Positions 32,650 to 42,150 are shown, counted from the stretch's first letter. The stretch is DNA of 64,000 bases from Opitutaceae bacterium (GCA_016711225.1 JADJTK010000013.1:143465-207464); one strand, 5' to 3'. The notes: generated by a model not told the origin, from the letters alone. Program-made: numbers and translations.

Positions 32650-35600
32650 CTACCGGCCGAGTTTCTCGCGCAGGTACGGAGCGGTGGGACTGCGCTTGAG
32701 CTTGGCGAGGCCGGAGACGGGGCCTTGGTAGAGAATCTCGCCGCCGCCGGGACCGCCGTCGGGCCCGAGCTCCACAATCCAATCGGCTTCGGCCAGTAGG
32801 TCGAGGTGGTGCTCGATGACGATCACGGTGTGCCCCTGTTCGACGAGGCGGTGGAGGAGGTGAATCAGCTTCTCGCAGTCGCTGAGGTGCAGGCCGATCG
32901 TCGGTTCCTCGAGGATATACAGGTTGAGCGGCTTGAGGCCGCGGCTGCGCTCCTTGTAGGACTGGAGGCCGCGGGAGAGCTCGGTGACCAGCTTGAGGCG
33001 CTGGGCCTCGCCGCCGCTCAGGGTTGGGCTGCTCTGGCCGAGGGTGAGGTAGCCCAGGCCGGTTTCGCACATGAGCGCGCAGACCTCGCGCAGCTGGCTG
33101 TGAAAATCGAAGAAGTCGCGGGCCTCCTCAAAGGTCATCTCGAGGAGGTCCGCGACGGTCTTGCCCTTCCATTCGATCTGGAGCACCTCGGGGCCGTAGC
33201 GGCGGCCACCGCAAGAGTCGCAGGTGACGAAGGTGTCGGGCATGAAGTTCATCTCGAGCTTCACGCGACCGGCACCGGAGCAGGTCTCGCAACGGCCGCC
33301 GGCGGTATTGAACGAGAAGCGACCGGCGGTGTAACCGCGGATTTTGGACTCAGGGATGGTGGCGAGGAATTGGCGGACGAGGTCGAAGACGCCGAGGTAG
33401 GTGGCGGGGGTGGAGCGAGGGGTGTGCCCGATGGGGGATTGGTCGACCTCGATGATGGCCTTGAAGGCGGCGGCGAGGGTGAGTTCGTCGAAGGGGGCGG
33501 GGGATGGTGGAAGGAGGCGGGCGGACCTGACGAAGCTCTTGCGAGCTTCGCCACGGGGAAGGGGAACGAACTCGGCGGCGGCGGAGAGGGAGACCTCGTG
33601 GGTGCACTTCGGGGCGAGCTTGAGAAAGTCGCGGCCGGTGAGGCGCGTCTTCGACTGTTGGATCGCGCAGGCCACGGCGGGATGGAGCAGGTCGCGAAAG
33701 AGCGTGGATTTGCCGGCGCCGGAGGGGCCGGCGACCATGATCAGGCGGCCGAGCGGCAGCCGGAGATCGACGTTCTGGAGATTGCGCAGGCGCGCGCCGG
33801 TAAGCTCCAGCCAGGAGATTTCCGATTTTGGATTTCCGATTTTCGATTGGGCGGAGGAGCGGGCCGATGGGGCGGATAGGTCCGATAGGTCGGATGGGGA
33901 GAGACGGGAACCGTGCTTCTTGGCTGCGGCCGCACGGACCCGGCCGTCCTTTGGCGTTTGGCCACTGGCGTCTGAGGTGTCTCGGTACGAACCCCGAATG
34001 GGGTGCGGAATCCCTTTCTCGAGATAGAGGCCGGTCAGGGAGCCGGCGTTCTTGCGGAGGTTGGCCGGCGTGTCCTGAGCGAGCAGCTCGCCGCCGTGGC
34101 GACCAGCGCCGGGCCCGAGGTCGAGGATGAGATCGGCGTGATCCATCACGGCGTCGTCGTGCTCGACTACGAGGAGCGTGTTGCCCTTGGCGCGGAGGCG
34201 TTCGAGGGTGGCGATGAGCCGGTCGTTATCGCGCGGATGCAGACCGATCGAAGGCTCGTCGAGCACGTAGAGCACCCCGGAGAGGTTGGAGCCGAGCTGG
34301 GAGGCGAGGCGGATGCGCTGGGCTTCGCCGCCGGAGAGGGTGTCGGCGGAGCGCGCGAGCTCGAGATAGGCGAGACCGACCTCGTCCATGAACTTGAGGC
34401 GCTCCTCGATCTGCGGCACGAGGTCGCGGACGATGAGCCGACCGCGCGAATCGAGGTCGAGGTCGCGCAGGCCGGCGAGGAGCTGGGAGGGGGTGAGGGC
34501 GGTGAGCTCGGGCAAGGAGAGGGCCGGGCCGTGCTTAAAATCCAGTTTCACCGAGCGGGAGATGCGATTGAGGCGGGTGCCGGCGCATTCGGGGCAGGGG
34601 CGGTATTGGGCGCCGGTGTCGTCGTCGAAGAGGTGGGCGAGCTCGGCGATCTCGGGCGGGGTTTCGTCGTCGGGGTCGGTCTTGAGCATCCAGGGTGCGA
34701 GGCGGCCGTGGCCGCGGCAGACCGGGCACCAGCCCTTGGGCGAGTTGAAGGAGAAGTCCTTGGGGTCGAGCTCGGGGAAGGTCTCGCCGGTGGCGGCATC
34801 GGTGCGGGTGGTGGAAAACCAGGACACGATCGCGCCGTCGGGCAGCAGGAGGAAGCAGGTGCCTTTCCCGAGGCGGAGGGCGTCGACGAGCGCGAGGGCG
34901 GGCGTGCGGGAGGTGGTGACGGACGGTGTGGACGAAGTGGACTTGGTGGACGATCTGGACGGGCGGGCGCGGGGCGTGGCTGAGGCCGCCGGTGCGAGGT
35001 TCTTCAGGTCGGCGACGACGACCTCGACGTTGTGCTCCTTGAAGCGGTCGAGCTTGGTGAAGTTTTCGACGAGCAGCAGGCGACCGTCGGCGCGCATGTG
35101 GGTGTAGCCGTGGTCGGCGATCCAGTCGGCGATGGGCTGATGGTGGCCCTTGCGGCCGCGCACGAGGGGGGCGCAGAGATAGAGGTGCTTGGCCTTGGCG
35201 GCGGCGGGGTGGCGGAGCGCGGCTAGGAAGTGCTGCTCGAGCTCGGCGGTGGTGAGGGCCCGCACGGGGGCGCCGCTCACGGGATGATGCTGCACGCCAA
35301 GCTTGGCGTACAGGAGGCGCAAGTACTGGGCGACCTCGGTGATGGTGGCGACGGTGCTCTTGCGGCCGCCGCGGGTGATGCGTTGCTCGATGGCGACGGT
35401 GGGCGGGATGCCGGTGATGCGGTCGACGGCCGGGCGGGGCAGTTGCTCGACGAATTGCCGCGCGTAGGGCGACATCGATTCCATGAAGCGGCGCTGGCCC
35501 TCGGCGAAGACGATGTCGAAGGCGAGGGTGGACTTGCCCGAGCCGGAGACCCCGGTGACGACGGTGAGCGTGCGCAGCGGGATGGAGACGGAGAGGTTGC

Positions 35601-38600
35601 GCAGGTTGTTCTCGCGGGCGCCGGTGATTTGGAGGAATTGCGGACTGCGGAAGGCGGATTGCGGAATGACGGAAGGCTCGGGTGATTTTCGATCTTCGAT
35701 TGCCGATTGGCGATTGGTGGAGGCGGGCGGGGCGCAGGGTGACTGCTCGGGCTCGGTGGGGAGGGCGAGCGATACGTTGCCGGAGCTGGCCGCGAGCGCG
35801 GCGCGCAGATAGGGCGCGGTGGCGGTGCGGGTGAGCGCGACCTCCTCGGGCGTGCCTTCGGCGACGATACGTCCACCGCCAGAACCCGCCTCGGGCCCCA
35901 CTTCCAGGATCCAGTCCGCACTCTTGAGGACGTCGGTGTTGTGCTCGATCACGACGATGCTGTGGCCGCGGTCGACCAGGGCGTGGAGCACGGAGAGCAG
36001 GCGGCGCACGTCGTGGCGGTGCAGGCCGGTGGTGGGCTCGTCGAGAAGGAGTAGAGCCCCTCTGGATTGCGGAATGGGGAGGGCGGAGGGCGGATTGGCG
36101 GTGGTGGGGGGCGCGGATTTGTCGACTGGGTCGGATAGGTCCGATAGGTCGAATGAAGGTGTCGCTGGGCTCGCGGAGGAGCCTGTGTAAGTACCGAGGA
36201 ATTTGACGAGTTTGAGCCGTTGGGCTTCGCCGCCGGAGAGGGTGTTGAGGGGCTGGCCGAGCGTGAGATACCCGAGGCCCACGGCGGCGAGTGGGGCGAG
36301 TTGCTGGCGGATGGCGGGCGTGGACGCGAAGAAATCGAGGGCCTGGTCGATGGAGAGCGCGAGCACTTCGCTGACGCTGCGGCCCTGCCAGGTGCAGGCG
36401 AGGATCTCGGGTTTGAAGCGGCGGCCCTCACAGATTGGGCAGGGCACGTAGACGTCGGAGAGGAACTGCATCTCGACGGCCTCGTAGCCGAGGCCCGAGC
36501 AATGGTCGCAGCGGCCGTCGCCGGCGTTGAACGAGAAACTGGAGGCGGAGTAGCCGGCTTCGCGGGCGGCGTCGGTCGAGGCGAAGAGCGTGCGGATGCC
36601 CTCCCAAGCCTCGGCGTAGAGCGCGGCGTTGGAGCGCGGGGTGCGGCTGAGCGGCGACTGGTCGACGAGCACAATCTCGCCGAGGTGTTCCAAGCCGTGG
36701 ATCGAGCCGATTGTTGCCGGATCGTCGGCGAATTGGCGGCGGGCGGCGAGCAGGCCCTGGTGGATAACGGCTCCGAGGAGCGTCGATTTGCCGGACCCCG
36801 ATACCCCGGAGAGGGCGACCAGACGCCCGAGCGGCAGACGGAAGGAAAGGTCGCGGAGGTTGTGCTTGGAGACGCCGGAGAAGGCGAGCCACTGAATTGC
36901 GGAATGCGGATCGCGGAGTGAGGACTGGGCGGAGGGCTCGGCGACTTTCGATTTGGGATTGCCGATTCGCGATTGGGCGGAGGTCGGAATCCGGGATTCT
37001 GTATCTGAAATTTGAGAGGCGACGGGGCGGCGGTGCGCGGGGAGGGGGATGAATCTGCGGCCGCTGAGATATTCGCCGGTGATCGCCTTGGGCGAGGCCA
37101 GCAGGGAGGGGAGGTTGCCCTGGAAGACAACGTAGCCGCCGGCGGCGCCAGGCTCCGGTCCGATCTCGATCACGTGGTCGGCAGCGCGGATCATCGCCTC
37201 GTCGTGCTCGACCACGACGACGGTGTTGCCGGCTTCGGTGAGCGAACGGATGATACCGATGAGCCGGTCGATGTCGCGCGGGTGCAGGCCGACGGAGGGT
37301 TCGTCGAGGACGAAGAGGGTGTCGACCAACGAGGAGCCGAGGCAGGAGGTGAGGTTGACGCGCTCGACCTCGCCGCCGGAGAGCGTGCGCGACTGGCGGT
37401 CGAGGGTGAGGTAGCCGAGGCCGACCTGCTCGAGGTAGCGTAGGCGCGCCAGGATGGCGTCGAGGGCGAGGTCGGAGGATTTCCGATTTTCGACTGCCGA
37501 TTTTTGATTGGGCGCCGGGGCGGCAGTCGGTGCAGGGGATGAGGCGGAGGGGGGGAGCGACGGACGTGCAGGGATGTGCTTGCCCAGGAGTGTCAGGAGT
37601 TCGGATACGGGGAGTTGGTAGAGGGAGGGAAGGGTGCGGTCCTGCCATTTCCAGCAGAGGGCTTCGGGCTGGAGACGCGAGCCGGCGCAGTCGGGGCAGA
37701 GATTGTAGGCGCGGTAGCGCGAGAGAAAGACGCGCACGTGCATCTTGTAGGCACGGGCCTCGAGGTAGCGGAAGAAGCCCTTCACCCCGTACCACGCCGC
37801 CGGCCACTCGATACCGTTGGCCCCGTAGCCGGGCTCGCCGTCGATGACGAAGGATTGCTGTGCGGGGGTGAGGTCGGCGAACGGGATGCCGGTGGGGATA
37901 CGCTTCTTCTTCGCGAAGGAGAGGAGGTCGCGCTTGGACTCGCTGTAGACCTCGCCTTCCCAGCACTTGATCGCGCCCTGATCGATGCTCAGCGACTGGT
38001 CGGGGATCGCGAGGCGGTAGTCGATGTCGATGATGCGGCCAAAGCCGCGGCATTTCGGACAGGCTCCGAGGGGCGAGTTGAAGGAGAAGAGCGGAGGCGC
38101 GGCGGGACGGAAGCGGCGGCCGGTTTTTGGGGAATGGAGACCGCGGGAGTAATGACCCGTTTCCGCGAAATGCCCCGCCTTCGTCTCGCGGAAACTGAAG
38201 ACTTCGCCTTGGCCGAAGTGGAGCGCGGCCTCGACCGCTTCGATGAAGCGCACCTTGGCGGAGGATTCGAGCGCGAGGCGATCCTGGACGACGAAGAGCG
38301 AGGCGCCGGTGGCGGGCAGGGCGTCGAGCGGGGCAGATGAGGCGAGCAGATCGTCGATGCGGTGGGGCGCGCAGTCGCCGGCGGGCGAGGGCAGCAGGAC
38401 GCGTTGGTAGGATTGGCCCTGGAGGTTCTGGAGAATCTCGTGCCATTCCAAGTTGGCGGGGCGGGTGAGACGGAAGGCCACGAGCACGATGGTGCCGGTG
38501 AACCGGGCGGAGGTCTTGGTCCAAATCGATTGCGGGTTGTCGTCCTCGACCCGTTCGCCGGTGGCGGGATCGAAGCACTCGGCGACATGACTGAACCAGA

Positions 38601-38937
38601 CTTTGAAGTAGTCGCAGAGCTCCGTCATGGTGCCGACCGTGGAGCGCGAAGTCTTGACCGTGTTGGTCTGCTGGATCGCGATGGAGGGGCGGATGTTCTC
38701 GATCGAATCGACGTTGGGCTTGGCGAGCAGCTCGAGGAACTGGCGGGTGTAGGCGCTGAAGGTCTCGACGTAGCGGCGTTGGCCTTCGGCATGGAGTGTG
38801 TCGAAGACGAGCGATGATTTGCCCGCTCCGCTCAGGCCGGTGACGACGATGTAGCGGCCAAGCGGGATATCGAGATCGAACCCCTTAAGGTTGTTTTGGC
38901 GGACGCCGCGGAGACGGATGGTTTCGAGAGTGGGCAT
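32650..38937 (-). CDS. uvrA: Double-length UvrA (two UvrA units fused)
   Basis: A 2095-residue protein from the ATG at 38937 (MPTLETIRLRGVRQNNLKGF). An ordinary UvrA is about 940 residues with two ABC modules; this one has four. Walker A motifs are near residues 30 (GLSGAGKSSL), 712 (GVSGSGKSTL), 1135 (GVSGSGKSTL) and 1735 (GPSGAGKSTL). Signatures are near 520 (LSGGEVERVNL), 900, 1535 and 1975 (LSGGEAQRLKL). CxxC zinc modules accompany each half (CPKCRGFG, CDHCSGLG, CPVCRGHG, CETCSGAG). UvrA recognises bulky DNA damage and loads UvrB. Six linkers contain in-frame 7- or 9-base repeat arrays, and one contains a REP. The 103 codons upstream of 38937 are intergenic repeat sequence. The terminator at 32515-32547 may serve both strands. 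Confidence 0.93.
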   Translation of the reverse strand: MPTLETIRLRGVRQNNLKGFDLDIPLGRYIVVTGLSGAGKSSLVFDTLHAEGQRRYVETFSAYTRQFLELLAKPNVDSIENIRPSIAIQQTNTVKTSRSTVGTMTELCDYFKVWFSHVAECFDPATGERVEDDNPQSIWTKTSARFTGTIVLVAFRLTRPANLEWHEILQNLQGQSYQRVLLPSPAGDCAPHRIDDLLASSAPLDALPATGASLFVVQDRLALESSAKVRFIEAVEAALHFGQGEVFSFRETKAGHFAETGHYSRGLHSPKTGRRFRPAAPPLFSFNSPLGACPKCRGFGRIIDIDYRLAIPDQSLSIDQGAIKCWEGEVYSESKRDLLSFAKKKRIPTGIPFADLTPAQQSFVIDGEPGYGANGIEWPAAWYGVKGFFRYLEARAYKMHVRVFLSRYRAYNLCPDCAGSRLQPEALCWKWQDRTLPSLYQLPVSELLTLLGKHIPARPSLPPSASSPAPTAAPAPNQKSAVENRKSSDLALDAILARLRYLEQVGLGYLTLDRQSRTLSGGEVERVNLTSCLGSSLVDTLFVLDEPSVGLHPRDIDRLIGIIRSLTEAGNTVVVVEHDEAMIRAADHVIEIGPEPGAAGGYVVFQGNLPSLLASPKAITGEYLSGRRFIPLPAHRRPVASQISDTESRIPTSAQSRIGNPKSKVAEPSAQSSLRDPHSAIQWLAFSGVSKHNLRDLSFRLPLGRLVALSGVSGSGKSTLLGAVIHQGLLAARRQFADDPATIGSIHGLEHLGEIVLVDQSPLSRTPRSNAALYAEAWEGIRTLFASTDAAREAGYSASSFSFNAGDGRCDHCSGLGYEAVEMQFLSDVYVPCPICEGRRFKPEILACTWQGRSVSEVLALSIDQALDFFASTPAIRQQLAPLAAVGLGYLTLGQPLNTLSGGEAQRLKLVKFLGTYTGSSASPATPSFDLSDLSDPVDKSAPPTTANPPSALPIPQSRGALLLLDEPTTGLHRHDVRRLLSVLHALVDRGHSIVVIEHNTDVLKSADWILEVGPEAGSGGGRIVAEGTPEEVALTRTATAPYLRAALAASSGNVSLALPTEPEQSPCAPPASTNRQSAIEDRKSPEPSVIPQSAFRSPQFLQITGARENNLRNLSVSIPLRTLTVVTGVSGSGKSTLAFDIVFAEGQRRFMESMSPYARQFVEQLPRPAVDRITGIPPTVAIEQRITRGGRKSTVATITEVAQYLRLLYAKLGVQHHPVSGAPVRALTTAELEQHFLAALRHPAAAKAKHLYLCAPLVRGRKGHHQPIADWIADHGYTHMRADGRLLLVENFTKLDRFKEHNVEVVVADLKNLAPAASATPRARPSRSSTKSTSSTPSVTTSRTPALALVDALRLGKGTCFLLLPDGAIVSWFSTTRTDAATGETFPELDPKDFSFNSPKGWCPVCRGHGRLAPWMLKTDPDDETPPEIAELAHLFDDDTGAQYRPCPECAGTRLNRISRSVKLDFKHGPALSLPELTALTPSQLLAGLRDLDLDSRGRLIVRDLVPQIEERLKFMDEVGLAYLELARSADTLSGGEAQRIRLASQLGSNLSGVLYVLDEPSIGLHPRDNDRLIATLERLRAKGNTLLVVEHDDAVMDHADLILDLGPGAGRHGGELLAQDTPANLRKNAGSLTGLYLEKGIPHPIRGSYRDTSDASGQTPKDGRVRAAAAKKHGSRLSPSDLSDLSAPSARSSAQSKIGNPKSEISWLELTGARLRNLQNVDLRLPLGRLIMVAGPSGAGKSTLFRDLLHPAVACAIQQSKTRLTGRDFLKLAPKCTHEVSLSAAAEFVPLPRGEARKSFVRSARLLPPSPAPFDELTLAAAFKAIIEVDQSPIGHTPRSTPATYLGVFDLVRQFLATIPESKIRGYTAGRFSFNTAGGRCETCSGAGRVKLEMNFMPDTFVTCDSCGGRRYGPEVLQIEWKGKTVADLLEMTFEEARDFFDFHSQLREVCALMCETGLGYLTLGQSSPTLSGGEAQRLKLVTELSRGLQSYKERSRGLKPLNLYILEEPTIGLHLSDCEKLIHLLHRLVEQGHTVIVIEHHLDLLAEADWIVELGPDGGPGGGEILYQGPVSGLAKLKRSPTAPYLREKLGR
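33523..33555. repeat. REP-like palindrome (family C) in frame within uvrA
   Basis: Arms CGAAGCTC and GAGCTTCG around a TTGC centre, the same element as at 18631-18659. Here it encodes part of the fourth UvrA module (GEARKSFVRSARLLPP). Confidence 0.75.
33816..33901. repeat. Composite 7/9-base array in a uvrA linker
   Basis: Five heptamers of core CGATTTN (33816-33850) are followed by four nonamers of core GATAGGTCN (33866-33901). They encode the linker before the fourth ABC module, with peptides LSDLSAPS and AQSKIGNPKSEI. Confidence 0.88.
34915..34959. repeat. 9-base tandem array in uvrA
   Basis: Five nonamers ending in TGGAC (GTGACGGAC, GAAGTGGAC, GATCTGGAC and relatives) encode a Ser/Thr-rich linker (SSTKSTSSTPSVTTS). 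Confidence 0.85.
35635..35718. repeat. Two 7-base arrays in the linker joining the two UvrA halves
   Basis: Five heptamers of core GGATTGC (35635-35669) and five of core GATTTTN/GATTGGN (35684-35718) encode the connector between the first and second UvrA units (STNRQSAIEDRKSPEPS). Confidence 0.88.
36064..36157. repeat. Composite 7/9-base array in uvrA
   Basis: Five heptamers of core GGATTGC (36064-36098) and five nonamers of core TCGGATAGG (36113-36157). They encode an insert just before Walker B of the second module (FDLSDLSDPVDKSAPP). Confidence 0.88.
36894..37018. repeat. Triple 7-base array in uvrA
   Basis: Three adjoining heptamer blocks: core GGAATGC (36894-36928), core GATTTTN (36942-36976) and a third with units TCGGAAT, CCGGGAT and TCTGTAT (36984-37018). 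They encode the linker ahead of the second module (AQSRIGNPKSKVAEPS). Confidence 0.88.
37477..37511. repeat. 7-base array in uvrA, GATTTTN type
   Basis: Five heptamers (CGATTTT twice, CGACTGC, TGATTGG and one variant) encode the insert PNQKSAVENRKSSDL in the first module. Confidence 0.85.
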
Positions 38938-39006
38938 GCGGGGAGCGCGGAGGGTTATGCGTTGCCCGGCGCGGCGCAACTCGGGGGAGATGGGAGGCTG
39001 ACCGCG

Positions 39007-39097
39007 GAAGAAGGCAGAAGGAAGAATGCAGGATGAAGAAGGCGGAGGACGGACAACGGAAGAAGGACCTAGTAACAAGGGGCAAGTGACAAGGGAG
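39007..39097. repeat. 13-unit 7-base array between uvrA and ydbH
   Basis: Thirteen consecutive heptamers keep one register. The first part has core GAAGNAN (GAAGAAT, GCAGGAT) and the last part core AAGTGAC (AAGGGGC, TAGTAAC), so two repeat families are joined without a phase break. The array occupies the divergent promoter region of uvrA and ydbH (38938-39254), which otherwise holds no gene. Confidence 0.88.
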
Positions 39098-39254
39098 GAT
39101 CGAGTAGGAGCAGGAGTAGGGGGGGCGGCGCGGCGCCGTAGGAGGACCGTGAACCGCAAAGGAAACGTAAGACTGCGAGGCGCAGGCACGCGGCCCGGTT
39201 TGCTCTCGCATCCGAGGAGGGGGGCCGGTTCGCTCGTAGCCCACACGACTGCGG

Positions 39255-42095
39255 ATGAGAACTCGGCGAAAACGTCTGCGCCTCCTGGGGCTCCTCGGGC
39301 TGCTGATCGTCGCGCTCGGCGCGGCGGCTGCGGCTGGCTGGCTGCCGCCGCTCAATGATTGGGTGGAGCGCCGGTTGTTGGCCGAGCTGAGCGTCCTGGG
39401 AGTGGAGACGAGTGCCACCCAATTACGTGAACTTTCGTGGCGCCGGGCGGTCGTGGGGCCGGTGGAGCTGCAGTTGCCCGGGCTTACCGTGCGCGCCGAC
39501 GAGGCGCGGGCTGAGCTGGGATGGAGAGTGTTGGCGGGGCGGGCTGCGCCCGCGGTGGTGCTTCGCGGGCTGGTACTCGATCTGACCCTCGAGCGCTGGG
39601 CCGAGCTGCGCGGCGCGCTCCAGTCGCAGAGTGGCGGTTTCCCCTACGGCCGCCTGGACGTCGAGGAGTCGAGAGTCGTCTTGCGGCAGGGGGAGCGGCG
39701 GCTGGAGCTGCCGTTTTCGGGTTTCATTGATTCTCGGGTGGAGGAGTGGCGTGCGGAAGTGGTGGTAATGGCGCCCGCACTGGCCGGCCGGATGAAGGTG
39801 CGCACCGACCTCGGGGAGGACTCGGTCGAGCTCGAGCTGCGCGAGGGGCGGGTCGCCCCGACCCCGTGGCGGGAGCTGCTTGCCGGCCTTGCTCCGCCCA
39901 GCCTGCTGGCGCTCGACACGACGCCCGAAGGGGTAATCCAGATCTCGGGAACAACGGTATTTGCGAGCGGGCGGCTGCGTCAGGCCAGAATGGAGGCGAG
40001 TTTGCCCGCGTTGCTCTGGCGACCGGAGGGCCAGCAAGCCGACCTGGGCGCAGTGAGTCTGCAGCTCGGCGCTGGAGCGGACGGACGGTGGCGTTTGGAG
40101 GCCCGCACGGAAGCGCTGGCCTGGCAGCGCGAGGAAATGGCCGCCGGGCTGACCGATCTTGATTTCGTGATGGAGCCGGGCTCGGCCCAGATGAGCTTCG
40201 CCGGAGGCCGGGCCGTGGTGGCAGGCACGGAGGTGAAGCTGCACGGGCGGTGCGAGGCGCACTGGGGCGAGACGATCAAGGCAGCGCAGGTCGAGGCGCA
40301 GCTCAAACTCGAGCCGACCGCTCACACGGGGTGGCGCCTGGCGGAGCCCTGTGAACTGGCCGCGCGCTGGAATGGTGCTGAGTTGATGCTCACGGTGCCG
40401 GCACTGGAGCTGGATTTGCCGACGCGGGTGCAGGTTGGGGCACTGGAGGCCACGGTAGTTGGACTCCTGAGCGAGCATCCGGCCATGACGGCTCGGGCCC
40501 GGGTGGCGACCACGCCGCTGCAGGGATCAACGGGGGCCGGCCTCGTCGTAACCCCGGCGCAGGTGGTGGCGCAGGTATCGCTCTCCGCCGGGCTCACCCA
40601 CGGACAGGAAGGGGCGCGGCTAGAGTGGACGGTGCCGCAGCAGCGCCGGGACTTTGTCTGGGAGGGAGGCAGGGCGGAGGCGGCGATTGGGGGCGAGGGG
40701 CTCCTTAATCTCGATCGTAGTTATGTATCCGGGCGGGCTACTGTCGAGGTTCGGACGTTTTCGGCCTCCGGAGCGGATTGGTATGCGGCGGCGCAGACGG
40801 GCTCGTTTGGTGTGCGCTGGCCGCGGGTCTGGCTGGATTCGCTGCGCCGCTGGAGTGGGCTGCCCGTGGGGCGTTTGGCGCGCGAACTGGCTTGGGCCGG
40901 CGACTACGAAGTTAAGGTCACCGAGGGACAGGCCCGGCAAGGGCGAGCGGTCCGGGTGGAGGGAGTGGAGCTGCGCGCGACCTCGCGCGGGGCCGAGCTC
41001 TTTGAAACCGGGGGCGCCGATGTGGCCCTGAGTGTGGCCGACGCCGCCTTCGGGGGATTGCGACTCTCCAAGGGGAAGCTGCAGGCCGGTTTTGGGCTGG
41101 ATGGTGGCGCCGTGCAGGGTGGATTCGCCCTGCCGGGGCTCGAGTTGAATCCGGCCTTCACTCAGACATTGCACTGGAACGACGGCCTAGTAGCGGAGGG
41201 CACTTTCGGTTTCGAGTCGACGGTGCTGGGGGGCGAGGGAGCATGGGGCGACTGGTTGCCGGCCTTGGCCGGGTGCAAGCTCACCGGCGGCATTGGATTG
41301 CAGGGACGGTCCCGCTACGCCGGGGGCGAATGGATGGCGGGCGCCGATCTGGCACTGCAAGATTTCGGCGTGGCTTGGCCGGCCCAGAAGGTCGCGGTTG
41401 AGCAGATCAACGGCACCTTGGCGCTGGCGGATTTGGGAGCACTGCGCTCGGCACCGGAGCAGCGCCTCAAGATCGGACGGGCAGACCTGGCTGGAGTGGA
41501 GCTGACGAATACCGAGGTGGCGTATGCCCTCGATGGTCCAGGGCGGGTCGCGATCGCGAAACTCGAGGCCGAGGCGTTTGGCGGGCGGGTGGCGGCTGCC
41601 GGTTTCGAGTTCGATCCGCGGCAGCCCTCGCTTTCGACGAAGCTGGAGGTGAAGCGGGCGCGGATGGAGCAGTTGCTGCGCTTGTTCGATGACGTGCCCG
41701 CCGAGGCTGAAGGGCCGGTCGACGGTGAGTTGGCCGTTTCCTGGCGCGACGGGCAGTTGCAGCTGGGCACCGGCTTTTTTGGACTCACCAATGGCGAACT
41801 CGGTCGGGTGCGCTTCACGCGCGATCTGCATCTGCTCACCTCGGGGCGTTCGCCGAACAGCATCGGCTACGCTTCGTTACTGGAGCTCGAGCGTTCGATC
41901 CAGAATCTGAATTTCAACCGCCTGCGCATCGACACCTACCCGAAGGACGCGCCCGGGCAGTCGCTGCGGTTGCGGCTGGTGGGGACACCGGTGGGCGGTA
42001 CGATGGGCACGCCGGTGAATCTCGATGTGAACGTCAACGCCCCGCTGGAGCATTTCCTGAACTGGGGACGTCCACACGGGGCGGCGGCACCTTGA
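39255..42095 (+). CDS. ydbH: YdbH-like AsmA-family envelope protein
   Basis: A 946-residue protein with an N-terminal membrane anchor (RLRLLGLLGLLIVALGAAAA) and a long beta-rich periplasmic body built of repeating strands, as in AsmA-like bridge proteins. The conserved C-terminal region, DGELAVSWRDGQLQLGTGFF followed by LDVNVNAPLEHFLNWG, and the following ynbE and ydbL genes identify it as YdbH. In Escherichia coli YdbH, TamB and YhdP are redundant and move phospholipid between inner and outer membrane, and YdbH works through the lipoprotein YnbE. The assignment rests on gene order as much as on sequence. It starts 317 bases from uvrA, in divergent orientation. Confidence 0.85.
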   Translation: MRTRRKRLRLLGLLGLLIVALGAAAAAGWLPPLNDWVERRLLAELSVLGVETSATQLRELSWRRAVVGPVELQLPGLTVRADEARAELGWRVLAGRAAPAVVLRGLVLDLTLERWAELRGALQSQSGGFPYGRLDVEESRVVLRQGERRLELPFSGFIDSRVEEWRAEVVVMAPALAGRMKVRTDLGEDSVELELREGRVAPTPWRELLAGLAPPSLLALDTTPEGVIQISGTTVFASGRLRQARMEASLPALLWRPEGQQADLGAVSLQLGAGADGRWRLEARTEALAWQREEMAAGLTDLDFVMEPGSAQMSFAGGRAVVAGTEVKLHGRCEAHWGETIKAAQVEAQLKLEPTAHTGWRLAEPCELAARWNGAELMLTVPALELDLPTRVQVGALEATVVGLLSEHPAMTARARVATTPLQGSTGAGLVVTPAQVVAQVSLSAGLTHGQEGARLEWTVPQQRRDFVWEGGRAEAAIGGEGLLNLDRSYVSGRATVEVRTFSASGADWYAAAQTGSFGVRWPRVWLDSLRRWSGLPVGRLARELAWAGDYEVKVTEGQARQGRAVRVEGVELRATSRGAELFETGGADVALSVADAAFGGLRLSKGKLQAGFGLDGGAVQGGFALPGLELNPAFTQTLHWNDGLVAEGTFGFESTVLGGEGAWGDWLPALAGCKLTGGIGLQGRSRYAGGEWMAGADLALQDFGVAWPAQKVAVEQINGTLALADLGALRSAPEQRLKIGRADLAGVELTNTEVAYALDGPGRVAIAKLEAEAFGGRVAAAGFEFDPRQPSLSTKLEVKRARMEQLLRLFDDVPAEAEGPVDGELAVSWRDGQLQLGTGFFGLTNGELGRVRFTRDLHLLTSGRSPNSIGYASLLELERSIQNLNFNRLRIDTYPKDAPGQSLRLRLVGTPVGGTMGTPVNLDVNVNAPLEHFLNWGRPHGAAAP

Positions 42096-42150
42096 CGGGC
42101 ATGCGAAACAACCGTTGCCCCGGCCGAACCCAACTTCCAACCTGCCAACC

